A stretch of DNA of 14,357 nucleotides from Syntrophobacterales bacterium (GTDB taxonomy: Bacteria; Desulfobacterota; Desulfobaccia; Desulfobaccales; 0-14-0-80-60-11), in assembly GCA_020052215.1 (NCBI GenBank), contig JAGVPN010000434.1, positions 1-14,357 of the forward strand. Reading direction: 5' to 3'. This document shows positions 1-6,338 of this stretch, in pieces. The position numbers were made by a program, and so were the translations under genes. Every line of letters starts with the position of its first letter. The first letter of the stretch is position 1. A model generated the notes under the pieces. The model searched no databases. It was not told the DNA's origin and saw nothing but the letters and a program-made list of their open reading frames with translations.

Positions 1-1
1 A

Positions 2-382
2 CTGGCCCACCAGATCATCGCCGGGGCCGACATCTTTCTCATGCCCTCCCGTTATGAACCCTGCGGCCTGGACCAAATGTATTGCCTGCGCTACGGCACT
101 ATTCCCGTGGTCCGGGCCACCGGCGGGCTGGACGAGACCGTACAGGAATTCGATCCCGCCACCGGCGCGGGCACCGGGTTCAAATTCACCGGCTATACCC
201 CGGCCGAACTTCTGGCCGCGGTGCAGCGGGCCCTGGCGGTTTATCAACAGCCCGCCGTCTGGGAAGCCTTGATGAAGAGCAATATGGCCCTGGATTATTC
301 CTGGGGCAAAACCGCGGCCCCCAAATACGTCGATGTGTACCGGCTGGCCGCGGAAAAACGCCAGCGCCTGTTGGGCGGGTGA
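2..382 (+). CDS. glgA: Glycogen (starch) synthase, C-terminal fragment
   Basis: This is the last 126 codons of an ADP-glucose glycogen synthase (GT5 family), which elongates alpha-1,4-glucan chains in the cytoplasm. The frame is open from base 2, so the gene begins outside the window. The diagnostic C-terminal signature is visible: AHQIIAGADIFLMPSRYEPC followed by GLDQMY and then RYGTIPVVRATGGLDETV. This is the conserved E-x-P-C-G-L and G-G-L-x-D-T-V nucleotide-sugar-binding region of the GT-B C-terminal domain. The YSW motif near the end (about 25 residues before the stop) is also typical. The gene ends 6 bp before the histidine kinase gene, so the two are probably cotranscribed. Only the catalytic N-terminal half is missing, because of the window edge and not truncation. 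Confidence 0.95.
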   Translation: MAHQIIAGADIFLMPSRYEPCGLDQMYCLRYGTIPVVRATGGLDETVQEFDPATGAGTGFKFTGYTPAELLAAVQRALAVYQQPAVWEALMKSNMALDYSWGKTAAPKYVDVYRLAAEKRQRLLGG

Positions 383-388
383 GGTTCC

Positions 389-2752
389 ATGGCTGCGGAG
401 CGTGCTGCCTTCTTGACCCAAATGGTAGAGGTGCTCACCTCTACCGTGAGCTTTGGGGAGCGGCTCAACAACATGGTTCACCTTCTGGCCCGCAACCTGA
501 AGGTGGATCTGGCGCTGTATTTCGGCCTGGACAAAGCCAGGGAGACCCTGCTCCTCAACGTCAGCAGCCAGGGGCCCGTACCGCCCCACCCGCGCCTGGA
601 GTTTCTCCTGGGGCAAGGTCTGGTGGGTGAGACGGCCAGGACCCGCAAGTTTACCGTCGTCCATCGCCAGCAGCCGGGAGTATCCGCCGCCAATGCTTCC
701 CTGGAAAAACTGCAGCCGGCCTATCAGACCCTGGCCGCCTTTCCGGTGGCCGATGATAATTTTCTCTACGGGGTCCTGATCCTGGTAGACCTGGCGGAGC
801 GGTCTTTCACCGCCGCCGAGCGCCAGGGCGTCCAGTTGACCTGCCTGATGCTGGCGGCCGCCCTGCGCCAGGCCATCGTCCAGGAAGAGGCCAAAAAGCG
901 CATCGCCGAGCTGTCGGTGCTGTTCGAGGTGGGGAAAGCCTTAAGCTCCACCGTAGAGTTGGATGAACTCCTGGAGCGCATCGTCAGCACCACCGCCAAG
1001 GTTATCACCGCCCGGGGGGCGTCCCTCCACATCATTGATGCCGCCACCGGTGAACTCCGGGTCTCATCCCGCTATGGGCAAATTCCTCCGGAAGCCCCGG
1101 CCCTGCCCCAGATAGCCCCCAGCCCCGCGGCCACCGAACCGCCCTATTATGAAGGGGAGTCAACGGATGCGGCGGGGCACACCCATTACTGCCTGGCGGT
1201 GCCGCTCACTTTCAAGGGGACGTTGACCGGCACCCTGGGAGTGTATGACAAATTCAACCCCAACGGCGAATACCTGCCCTTCGACCCGGAAAACCGTCAG
1301 CTGCTCTTCACCATGGCCGGCGTCATCGTCAACGCCATTGAAAATGCCCTCACCTATCAGCAGGTGGAGGACCTGGCGGAAAAAAACGAGCGCATGGTCC
1401 GGAATCTCACCGCCCTGCAAGAGATCTCCCAGATCATGCTGACGTCGGTGCAGAAGACGCGGCTCCAGGAGATCATCCTCCAGGGCCTCACCCAGGAGCA
1501 GGGTTTAGGATTTGATCGGGCCGTGGTGTTGATGGTGGACGAAGCGACCCAAAGCTTGAGAGGCGCCCAAGGCGCCTGTCGCATGCCTGTGACCCACGAC
1601 CTCTCCAACCTCAAGGCCCTGCAGGCGCCGCCGCAAGAGATGATACCGGTGACTGACTGGGAAATTCCCCTCCGGGTGGATCAGGGTCCCCTGGCCCTGT
1701 CGGTGTTGCGGAAGTCCCCCTATCATCACCATCAGACGGCCAAGGAACCGGGATTGCCCCCCGCCCTGGAAGGCAAGTATGCGGCCCAGGAATTTTTTGT
1801 GGTGCCCCTGGTGGTGAAAGACCGGGCCACCGGGGTGATTCTGGTGGACAACCAGGCTACCGGGCGGCCCCTGGAGCCGGAGCGCCTGGACGCCCTCCAG
1901 ATGTTCGCTACCCAGGCCGCCCTGGTGCTGGAAAATGCCCATCTCTATTCCACCATCGAAACCAACAACCGGGAATTGCTCCTCATCCGGGAACGGATGC
2001 TGGAGAGTGACCGTCTGGCCGCCTTGAGCAGCCTGGCCTCGGGCATGGCCCATGAAATTCGCAACCCCCTGGTCTCCATCGGCGGCTTCGCCCGGCGCAT
2101 CGCCAAATTGGTGGAACCTAATTCGCCCCTCCGGGGATATGTGGAAGTCATCCAGGAGGAAGTGACCCGCCTGGAAAAGCTCCTCCGGGAAATCCTGGAC
2201 TTCACCGGGGAAAATCTGTCTTACTACGGGGATCACGAACTGGCCAAGCTCATCGAGGACACCCTGATATTGGTCCAGCGGGATTTGGATGCCAATAAAA
2301 TCAAGCTTGCGAGAGAATTCGCCCAGTTGCCCCGGCTCCATTGCGACGACCGGCAGATGAAGCAGGTCTTTTACAACCTCTTCCAGAACGCCATCCAGGC
2401 CATGCCCCACGGGGGCACTCTGAGCATTCGCACCTTCCCGGTGGAAAGGCCGGACGGCCTCTATGCCGCGGCCTCGATCTCCGACACCGGCAGCGGCATT
2501 CCCATGGAGGTGCTCCACAATATCTTTAACCCGTTTTTTTCCACCAAGGACTACGGCACCGGGCTGGGGCTGGCCATTGCCCAGCGGATCATTTCCCGCC
2601 ACTACGGCCAGATAGAAGTCAACAACGAAATCGGCAAAGGCGTGACCTTTATCGTCACCCTACCGGTGGCCAAATACTGTCTCGTTAAAGACGTGGGTCA
2701 GGGCGCGGTTCCCGCCAGCGTGCTCAAAGCCCCTAAAGGAGGACGTCAATGA
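389..2752 (+). CDS. Soluble sensor histidine kinase with three GAF domains
   Basis: A 787-residue cytoplasmic histidine kinase. No signal peptide or membrane segment is visible, so it senses an internal signal. Order of parts: a GAF-like domain at about 10-165, a second at about 185-320, a helical linker at about 318-350, a third GAF at about 350-520, then a HisKA dimerisation domain and a HATPase domain. The H-box is HEIRNPL with phospho-accepting His555. The N-box is YNLFQNAIQAM with Asn667, the G1 box is SDTGSGIP with Asp699, and the F/G2 boxes are NPFFSTKDYGTGLGLA around residues 712-729. All catalytic boxes are intact. The ATG at 389 follows a GAGG that overlaps the glgA stop. The 3' end overlaps the next gene by ATGA, so the partner is the receiver protein just downstream. 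The ligand is unknown. Linkage to glgA suggests a role in carbon storage or energy status, which is inference only. Confidence 0.93.
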   Translation: MAAERAAFLTQMVEVLTSTVSFGERLNNMVHLLARNLKVDLALYFGLDKARETLLLNVSSQGPVPPHPRLEFLLGQGLVGETARTRKFTVVHRQQPGVSAANASLEKLQPAYQTLAAFPVADDNFLYGVLILVDLAERSFTAAERQGVQLTCLMLAAALRQAIVQEEAKKRIAELSVLFEVGKALSSTVELDELLERIVSTTAKVITARGASLHIIDAATGELRVSSRYGQIPPEAPALPQIAPSPAATEPPYYEGESTDAAGHTHYCLAVPLTFKGTLTGTLGVYDKFNPNGEYLPFDPENRQLLFTMAGVIVNAIENALTYQQVEDLAEKNERMVRNLTALQEISQIMLTSVQKTRLQEIILQGLTQEQGLGFDRAVVLMVDEATQSLRGAQGACRMPVTHDLSNLKALQAPPQEMIPVTDWEIPLRVDQGPLALSVLRKSPYHHHQTAKEPGLPPALEGKYAAQEFFVVPLVVKDRATGVILVDNQATGRPLEPERLDALQMFATQAALVLENAHLYSTIETNNRELLLIRERMLESDRLAALSSLASGMAHEIRNPLVSIGGFARRIAKLVEPNSPLRGYVEVIQEEVTRLEKLLREILDFTGENLSYYGDHELAKLIEDTLILVQRDLDANKIKLAREFAQLPRLHCDDRQMKQVFYNLFQNAIQAMPHGGTLSIRTFPVERPDGLYAAASISDTGSGIPMEVLHNIFNPFFSTKDYGTGLGLAIAQRIISRHYGQIEVNNEIGKGVTFIVTLPVAKYCLVKDVGQGAVPASVLKAPKGGRQ
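424..445. repeat. 22-bp inverted repeat (10-bp arms) in the 5' end of the kinase gene
   Basis: The arms ggtagaggtg (424-433) and cacctctacc (436-445) are exact reverse complements separated by only two bases. They lie 35 bp inside the kinase coding sequence and 42 bp after the glgA stop. In mRNA this would fold into a strong hairpin close to the kinase start. It encodes Val-Glu-Val-Leu-Thr-Ser-Thr, so it may be partly chance. Confidence 0.6.
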
Positions 2753-3102
2753 AGAAGATCCTGGTGGCGGACGACGAAATGAGCATTCGCCTCCTTTACA
2801 GCGAAGAACTCAAAGAGGAGGGCTACGAAGTCTATCAGGCCGCCAACGGGCGGGAAGCCCTGGAAATTGTTGATAAAATTCCCCTGGATCTGGTCATCCT
2901 GGATATCAAAATGCCGGAGATGGACGGTATCGAGGCCTTGAGACAGATTAAGGAAAAGCGGCCGAATTTACCCGTAGTCCTGAGCACCGCCTACGGAGAG
3001 TACAAACAGGATTTTGCCACCTGGGCCTCAGACGAATACCTGGTCAAGTCTTCGGACCTGGAGGACCTCAAGGCCGTGGTGAAACGTTACCTGAAAGAGT
3101 GA
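2749..3102 (+). CDS. Receiver-only response regulator (CheY-like)
   Basis: A 117-residue stand-alone receiver domain with no output domain. The acidic pocket is Asp8-Asp9, the phospho-acceptor is Asp52 in VILDIKMPEMDG, the switch Thr/Ser is at 79-80 (LSTAYGE) and the conserved Lys is Lys100 (YLVKSSDL). The family takes phosphate from a cognate kinase. The ATGA overlap with the three-GAF kinase (2749-2752) makes that kinase the obvious partner. A strong Shine-Dalgarno (AAAGGAGG) sits 6 bp ahead of the ATG inside the kinase gene. With no effector domain it must act by protein contact or as a phosphorelay intermediate; the target cannot be read from the sequence. Confidence 0.93.
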   Translation: MKKILVADDEMSIRLLYSEELKEEGYEVYQAANGREALEIVDKIPLDLVILDIKMPEMDGIEALRQIKEKRPNLPVVLSTAYGEYKQDFATWASDEYLVKSSDLEDLKAVVKRYLKE

Positions 3103-3121
3103 CCCCAAGAGCGAGGCGCCC

Positions 3122-3409
3122 ATGAGTAAAATTAAGATGGTGTTGCTGGTCATCCTGGCCGCCGTGCTGGTGGACTTTGCCGTGGAAAACGCCCAGCCGG
3201 CGCTGGTGATCAAACTCTTTAAATTTCAGTTGGGGGAACTGCCCCAGTTTCTGGCGATTTACCTCAGCCTAGCGGTGGGATTGGTGATCGGCTGGGTCGC
3301 CCACGGCATGAGGATCAGGCGGATCCGGCGGGAAGCCCAGGCGGCGCAAGCCGCTTCAGCCCAGCAACAGCAGGAATCCCAGGAAGGCCAGAGCGCCCGC
3401 CAGGCCTAG
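3122..3409 (+). CDS. LapA-like (DUF1049) small inner-membrane protein
   Basis: A 95-residue protein with two hydrophobic segments at about residues 5-23 and 42-62. A short loop containing the family-typical N-x-Q and L-F motifs (ENAQPALVIKLFKFQLGELP) separates them. A basic, then Gln/Ala-rich cytoplasmic tail follows (RIRRIRREAQAAQAASAQQQ). This is the layout of LapA/DUF1049 proteins, whose E. coli member acts in lipopolysaccharide assembly. The family assignment is good, but the function here is only inferred. The gene follows the response regulator by 19 bp and probably ends the glgA-kinase transcript. Its last 54 bp overlap, tail to tail, the convergent YIP1-type gene. Confidence 0.82.
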   Translation: MSKIKMVLLVILAAVLVDFAVENAQPALVIKLFKFQLGELPQFLAIYLSLAVGLVIGWVAHGMRIRRIRREAQAAQAASAQQQQESQEGQSARQA

Positions 3410-4048
3410 TAAAAGGGTCATCGCCAGCAAGACCTGAAGCGCCAAATAGATAGCCAGGGCCACGAGAGAGCCCCCGGCGGAGATCCCGTAAACCTGCTTC
3501 ACACCGCAATACATCAGGGCCAGGACCCAGATTCCGGCCACCAACATGCCGAAGAACGGAATGAGCGCCAGGGCCATGCCGCCCTGGGCATAGCAGAAAA
3601 TCCGCCAGGCCGGGGTGAAATCCCGGCTGGCACCCACCAGGGCCACACTCCCCCACCAGCAGATACCGCCCACCCCCAGGTTGGCCAGCGCCAGGACCGG
3701 GGAAGCGGCCATCATGGCCAGCAGCAAGCCCGGACCTAATCCCCGGAAAGGCAAGAGCCCGGCCGCGTCCCCCGGGGTTCCGCCGGTCGGCGCCAGAACC
3801 AGGAACTGCCAGAAGAGGGCGCTCAAAAGCCCGAGGCTCGACACGATAAGCGCAAAGGCCAACGGTTCGGCCCACCCTTCCCGGCCCAGGTTCTCAAAAA
3901 ACTCCCCCGGCCGGAACAGGAGTTCCCGGAGGGTGCGAACCAACCTCGTTAGGGATGACAACTCGGGGTCTTCCCAGGGCGCCGAAGACCGGTGGTCCGG
4001 CTCGGCGACGGCCGCCGCCGCACCCCACTCTTCTTCCAGTTCCATCAC
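3356..4048 (-). CDS. YIP1-family integral membrane protein
   Basis: A 230-residue membrane protein of the YIP1/DUF1282 type. It has a soluble acidic N-terminus (1-60) and then four to six hydrophobic stretches, roughly 62-86, 104-140, 155-183 and 192-230. The segment IWVLALMYCGVKQVYGIS (173-190) is characteristic of bacterial YIP1 proteins. No enzymatic motif is visible and the bacterial role is not established. The start can be GTG at 4048 or the ATG directly after it at 4045. Either overlaps the stop of the PH-domain gene (GTGATG against TGA), so the pair is translationally coupled. The 3' end overlaps the convergent lapA-like gene by 54 bp. Confidence 0.8.
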   Translation of the reverse strand: MMELEEEWGAAAAVAEPDHRSSAPWEDPELSSLTRLVRTLRELLFRPGEFFENLGREGWAEPLAFALIVSSLGLLSALFWQFLVLAPTGGTPGDAAGLLPFRGLGPGLLLAMMAASPVLALANLGVGGICWWGSVALVGASRDFTPAWRIFCYAQGGMALALIPFFGMLVAGIWVLALMYCGVKQVYGISAGGSLVALAIYLALQVLLAMTLLLGLAGALAFLGFLLLLG

Positions 4049-4479
4049 GGCCGCTTCCCGTCGATCAGGTCTTTAACGTCCTTGGGGTTGAACAAGCCGT
4101 ACCAGAACATCTGGGGACCCCCGGCTTTATCCCGGAACGCCAGGTTGCCCACCTGGAGCATCGTCTGGGTCAAGCCCCGGAGCACCAGAACCTCCTCCAG
4201 GTTTTCCCAGGCGATCTCCTGCCGCCGGGGAGAAGGCCAGCGCCAGACCCGGGCCACCCCCCGGGAACTGATCTGGTACTCCGTGCCGTATTTCTGGTAG
4301 ATCACCGCGGCCAGGACAATGACCCCCAGCACCGTCCCCAACCACACGGGCAGCCCCACCTCGGGGTTGAGCCGGGGGCCCAGAAAAACCAGAAACATCG
4401 CCACGTAATGGACAAAAAATGCCCGGGCGCTGGGCTTGAACACTAGGTCGCCGGAAGTAGGAATTTCCTTTTCAGCCAT
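4045..4479 (-). CDS. Bacterial PH-domain (DUF304-like) membrane protein
   Basis: A 144-residue protein: two hydrophobic segments (about 20-37 and 45-61), then a compact mainly beta domain (about 62-140) ending NPKDVKDLIDGK. This is the pattern of bacterial PH (bPH/DUF304) proteins, which present a PH-like fold on the membrane. The start was set at 4479 because ACTGGAGG lies about 7 bp upstream. A longer frame to 4524 would add 15 residues without a ribosome site. It is coupled to the downstream YIP1-type gene. It lies 34 bp after the PIN toxin stop, so it may receive read-through from the toxin-antitoxin promoter. Function unknown; partnership with the YIP1 protein is inferred from coupling. 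Confidence 0.78.
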   Translation of the reverse strand: MAEKEIPTSGDLVFKPSARAFFVHYVAMFLVFLGPRLNPEVGLPVWLGTVLGVIVLAAVIYQKYGTEYQISSRGVARVWRWPSPRRQEIAWENLEEVLVLRGLTQTMLQVGNLAFRDKAGGPQMFWYGLFNPKDVKDLIDGKRP

Positions 4480-4513
4480 GATTATGCCTCCAGTGCGTAT
4501 AATAGCTACTCGG

Positions 4514-4930
4514 TTATTCTTCATTGATTTTGCCGATTAATGCTAAAAAGATAGAGGGGGCAACGATCTTGATTCCCTGATAATCTTTCAGGTCGGTAAG
4601 ATGGCGGTCGCCCGAAATGATAAAGTCGGCCTGGCCTTCTACGGCACATTCGAGAATGCGGTTGTCCGGATCATCATCAATAACCGAAATGCGGTCCCTG
4701 GGGTTGACTGATTTTGAGAAGGTTGTTAGCCAAACCTCAGCCGCTTCAACTTCTTCACGTGCCCAGAAAAACTTATCCACCAGAATACGTCTTATTTCAT
4801 TGAGTATGGGTCTTGAGATAAAGTTGATTATCTCTTCCGAAGCCACCAATAGCAAAATTTTGGCGGGGTTGCCCTTTTGGAAGTTTAAGCCGGAAACGAT
4901 GACGTTGGTATCGAGCACTACTTTAAGCAT
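4514..4930 (-). CDS. PIN-domain toxin of the COG1569 (TIGR00305) type
   Basis: A 138-residue PIN-domain protein, the expected full length for this family of putative ribonuclease toxins. Acidic metal-binding residues are visible: Asp7 in MLKVVLDTNVIVSG, a Glu in RPILNEIRRIL, and the Asp cluster in DDDPDNRILECA and IISGDRHL. The fold cleaves RNA using two metal ions. The ATG at 4930 is preferred because MLKVVLDTN is the normal family start. In-frame TTG 4957 or ATG 4954 would add eight or nine residues. The chosen start overlaps the antitoxin stop by 8 bp, so translation is coupled. Its cognate antitoxin is the upstream Phd/CopG chimera. Base composition is AT-richer than the flanking operons, consistent with acquisition. 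Confidence 0.9.
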   Translation of the reverse strand: MLKVVLDTNVIVSGLNFQKGNPAKILLLVASEEIINFISRPILNEIRRILVDKFFWAREEVEAAEVWLTTFSKSVNPRDRISVIDDDPDNRILECAVEGQADFIISGDRHLTDLKDYQGIKIVAPSIFLALIGKINEE

Positions 4931-5369
4931 TAGCTTGTTCGGCTCGATACTCATCAATTAATCGTTGGACATCCTCCTCTTTTAAGCCAAGCTCTTTGGC
5001 CTTTTTCATGCCGTAACGTTGCAGACGTCTGAGTTCCCTTTCGGCAATATAGCGCCGGAGCGCTTCCCGGATGAGTTCGCTCCGGGTGCGGTTCTCCTCC
5101 TTGGCGATCTTCTCGGCCTCCTCGATAGCTTCCTTGATCTCCCGGGGCTCCGATCCGGCCATTTTCTCCCAAACCTTTTTAAGCGCATGGAGAGCGGCGT
5201 CTTGGTCCTCTTGCAGTTGCTGGAATCTTTCCAGGTCCACCAGGGCCGCCAGAGGTTTGCCGGCCCGTTCGATGATATATGAGTCGCCCCGGATAGAGAC
5301 TTCATTCAAAAGTTGGCCCAAATTTTGCCGGGCCTTCATGGCGGAAATCTTTTTCAGCACGGCCATCAC
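4923..5369 (-). CDS. Chimeric antitoxin: Phd/YefM N-terminus fused to a CopG-like C-terminus
   Basis: A 148-residue antitoxin built from two families. Residues 3-60 match Phd/YefM (SAMKARQNLGQLLNEV, then YIIERAGKPLAALVDLERF). Residues 77-112 carry the two helices of a ribbon-helix-helix protein (EEAEKIAKEENRTRSELIRE, ALRRYIAER). Residues 113-148 have the tail seen in CopG-type partners of COG1569 PIN toxins (YGMKKAKELGLKEEDVQRL). The beta strand that should precede the first CopG helix is not recognisable; EKMAGSEPREI stands in its place. DNA binding therefore may rest on the Phd half while the tail neutralises the PIN toxin. Starts: GTG 5369 or ATG 5366, after AGAGAAGG. The gene overlaps the toxin by 8 bp and has its own consensus promoter. 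Confidence 0.88.
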   Translation of the reverse strand: MMAVLKKISAMKARQNLGQLLNEVSIRGDSYIIERAGKPLAALVDLERFQQLQEDQDAALHALKKVWEKMAGSEPREIKEAIEEAEKIAKEENRTRSELIREALRRYIAERELRRLQRYGMKKAKELGLKEEDVQRLIDEYRAEQANA

Positions 5370-5401
5370 CTTCTCTATTAATTGATATATATTATATGAC
5401 C

Positions 5402-5429
5402 ATTATAGTTGATGGAGGTTGACTGTCAA
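5402..5429 (-). promoter_or_regulatory. Consensus sigma-70 promoter of the Phd/CopG-PIN module
   Basis: On the minus strand TTGACA (5429-5424) and TATAAT (5407-5402) are both perfect, with a 16-bp spacer. Transcription should start near 5395, about 30 bp before the antitoxin start. The -35 box sits in the exact palindrome TTGACAGTCAA (5419-5429). A further AT-rich near-palindrome lies at 5384-5400. Both are plausible operators for autoregulation by the antitoxin. Confidence 0.85.
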
Positions 5430-5436
5430 GTCAGGG

Positions 5437-5694
5437 TTAAGGAGTCCTCAAAATATCATGGGTGCCCAGCCGTCTGAGAGTTAAGACTTCACCCTGCATC
5501 TGGAAGGTAAAGCGGTATCCTTTCGTGATCCTGCCTTCCCAAATGTCTCGAGGATCTTGCATTTTTTTGATATTCAGGGATGGGTGACGCGGGTTGCTCA
5601 GAAAAAGCTTCAGTTTCTTGTCAACTGTCCTTTGAAGTTGGTCGGGAAGCGCATGATAATCCCTTATGAAACTATACGTAAAAAAGAGCTTCAT
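5437..5694 (-). CDS. RelE/ParE-superfamily toxin
   Basis: An 85-residue toxin of the RelE/ParE superfamily, full length for the group. Family-typical blocks are FLSNPRHPSLNIKKM (31-45), IWEGRITKGYRFTF (51-64, with basic Arg55 and Arg61) and the C-terminal LRRLGTHDILRTP (73-85). RelE-type members cleave ribosome-bound mRNA, while ParE-type members poison gyrase. Which applies here cannot be told from the sequence. The start codon overlaps the AbrB-type antitoxin stop (ATGA, 5691-5694), so the two are coupled as a normal toxin-antitoxin pair. Its stop is 8 bp from the -35 box of the next module. Confidence 0.9.
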   Translation of the reverse strand: MKLFFTYSFIRDYHALPDQLQRTVDKKLKLFLSNPRHPSLNIKKMQDPRDIWEGRITKGYRFTFQMQGEVLTLRRLGTHDILRTP

Positions 5695-5975
5695 AACGGT
5701 TGGTTTTTTAAAGCTTTTAAGGCGTCTTGAGCATTGTCAAACTGACCTACAACCTTACCCTCGGCAATGTCCTGGTCCGCTTCCGCCTCCTTTTCCTGCC
5801 ACTCTTTGGTGAAAAAATATTCCTGGCCCGGGTGAATCACCTTGACGGGCCTTATCACTAACGTATCGTCCTGGATATCCACCTCCACGTAGTCCCCGAC
5901 GGTCAGCCGAATGATCCTCCTAAGATTCTGAGGTATGGTTATTTGGTAGTTCCTTTTCACTTTGACCAGTTCCAT
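5691..5975 (-). CDS. SpoVT/AbrB-type antitoxin
   Basis: A 94-residue antitoxin. The N-terminal swapped-hairpin AbrB domain covers about residues 1-46 (MELVKVKRNYQITIPQNLRR then LTVGDYVEVDIQDDTLVIRP). It binds DNA and represses its own operon in related systems. The C-terminal tail (WQEKEAEADQDIAEGKVVG, then DALKALKN) is the usual toxin-binding extension. The start at 5975 is chosen because AAGGAG lies 6 bp upstream. An in-frame ATG at 6023 would add 16 residues but lacks a ribosome site and lies ahead of the AbrB fold. Partner: the RelE/ParE-type toxin, overlapping by ATGA. Confidence 0.88.
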   Translation of the reverse strand: MELVKVKRNYQITIPQNLRRIIRLTVGDYVEVDIQDDTLVIRPVKVIHPGQEYFFTKEWQEKEAEADQDIAEGKVVGQFDNAQDALKALKNQPL

Positions 5976-6066
5976 TTTACACTCCTTAACTTGTTCCTTG
6001 GCCGGTGCTTTCGCCCTTGTCATAAATTCATAAACTTAGAAACAATGAATATCATAATTTATAAAA

Positions 6067-6096
6067 ATTTTAAACCCGCGGCATAAAATTTGTCAA
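6067..6096 (-). promoter_or_regulatory. Probable promoter of the AbrB-RelE module
   Basis: On the minus strand TTGACA (6096-6091) and TAAAAT (6072-6067) are separated by 18 bp, giving a perfect -35 and a five-of-six -10. The predicted start near 6060 leaves a leader of about 85 nt before the antitoxin ATG. The surroundings are strongly AT-rich. Confidence 0.6.
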
Positions 6097-6126
6097 ACCA
6101 GCCAAATCACCCCAATAGTCAATCGG

Positions 6127-6269
6127 AGCTATGGAGTCTCTTGCAAAACGGGTTGTTTGTCATCCTGAACGAAGTGAAGGATCTCATCCTCCTGAAAATA
6201 CGAGATTCTTCGCTCCGCTCAGAATGACAATTGTGGTCAATGGGGAGTTTTGCAAGCGCCTCTATGGCA
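6127..6269. repeat. Nested inverted-repeat (MITE-like) element
   Basis: Outer arms at 6127-6149 and 6247-6269 match in inverted orientation at 18 of 23 positions, including an exact 10-bp block cttgcaaaac/gttttgcaag. Inner arms at 6158-6185 and 6202-6229 match at 23 of 28 positions around a 16-nt loop. The inner arm contains gtcatcctgaacgaagtgaa. I recall very similar gtcattctgagcgaagcgaa palindromes as dispersed repeats in many environmental bacterial genomes; a database search would confirm this. There is no coding capacity. It lies in the gene-free gap between acyP and the AbrB antitoxin. Confidence 0.75.
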
Positions 6270-6338
6270 AACCCTTTCTAAAAAAACCTCTATAACCCAG
6301 CCGGTGCCCCGGCCTTTCTCCGGTTCATGCCGACCTGG

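Larger units (their letters stand above)
5976..6338. other. Gene-free interval between acyP and the AbrB-RelE module
   Basis: 363 bp without a supported gene. From low to high coordinate it holds the AbrB leader and promoter (5976-6096), the nested inverted repeat (6127-6269), and a GC-rich tail before the acyP stop that contains a short GCCGG-TGCC-CCGGC hairpin (6300-6313). The A-run at 6280-6286 is a T-run on the acyP strand but sits 13 bp from that hairpin, so it is not a canonical terminator. Confidence 0.7.

Noticed and set aside
1561..1577. Perfect 17-bp palindrome aggcgcccaaggcgcct inside the kinase gene.
   Set aside because: It encodes Gly-Ala-Gln-Gly-Ala in the open frame of a GC-rich gene. 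There is no context suggesting a site, so chance is sufficient.
1505..2602. A 365-codon open frame antisense to the histidine kinase gene.
   Set aside because: It mirrors the kinase coding sequence, has low-complexity Gly/Gln/His-rich composition, no ribosome site and no recognisable domain. Long antisense frames are expected in GC-rich genes.
4487..4510. TATTAT-like -10 element ahead of the PH-domain gene.
   Set aside because: No acceptable -35 is found at the right spacing, and the gene is only 34 bp from the PIN stop, so read-through is simpler.
6280..6313. Possible intrinsic terminator after acyP (GCCGG-TGCC-CCGGC with a T-run on the minus strand).
   Set aside because: The T-run begins 13 bp after a stem of only 5 bp, so the geometry is wrong for a rho-independent terminator.
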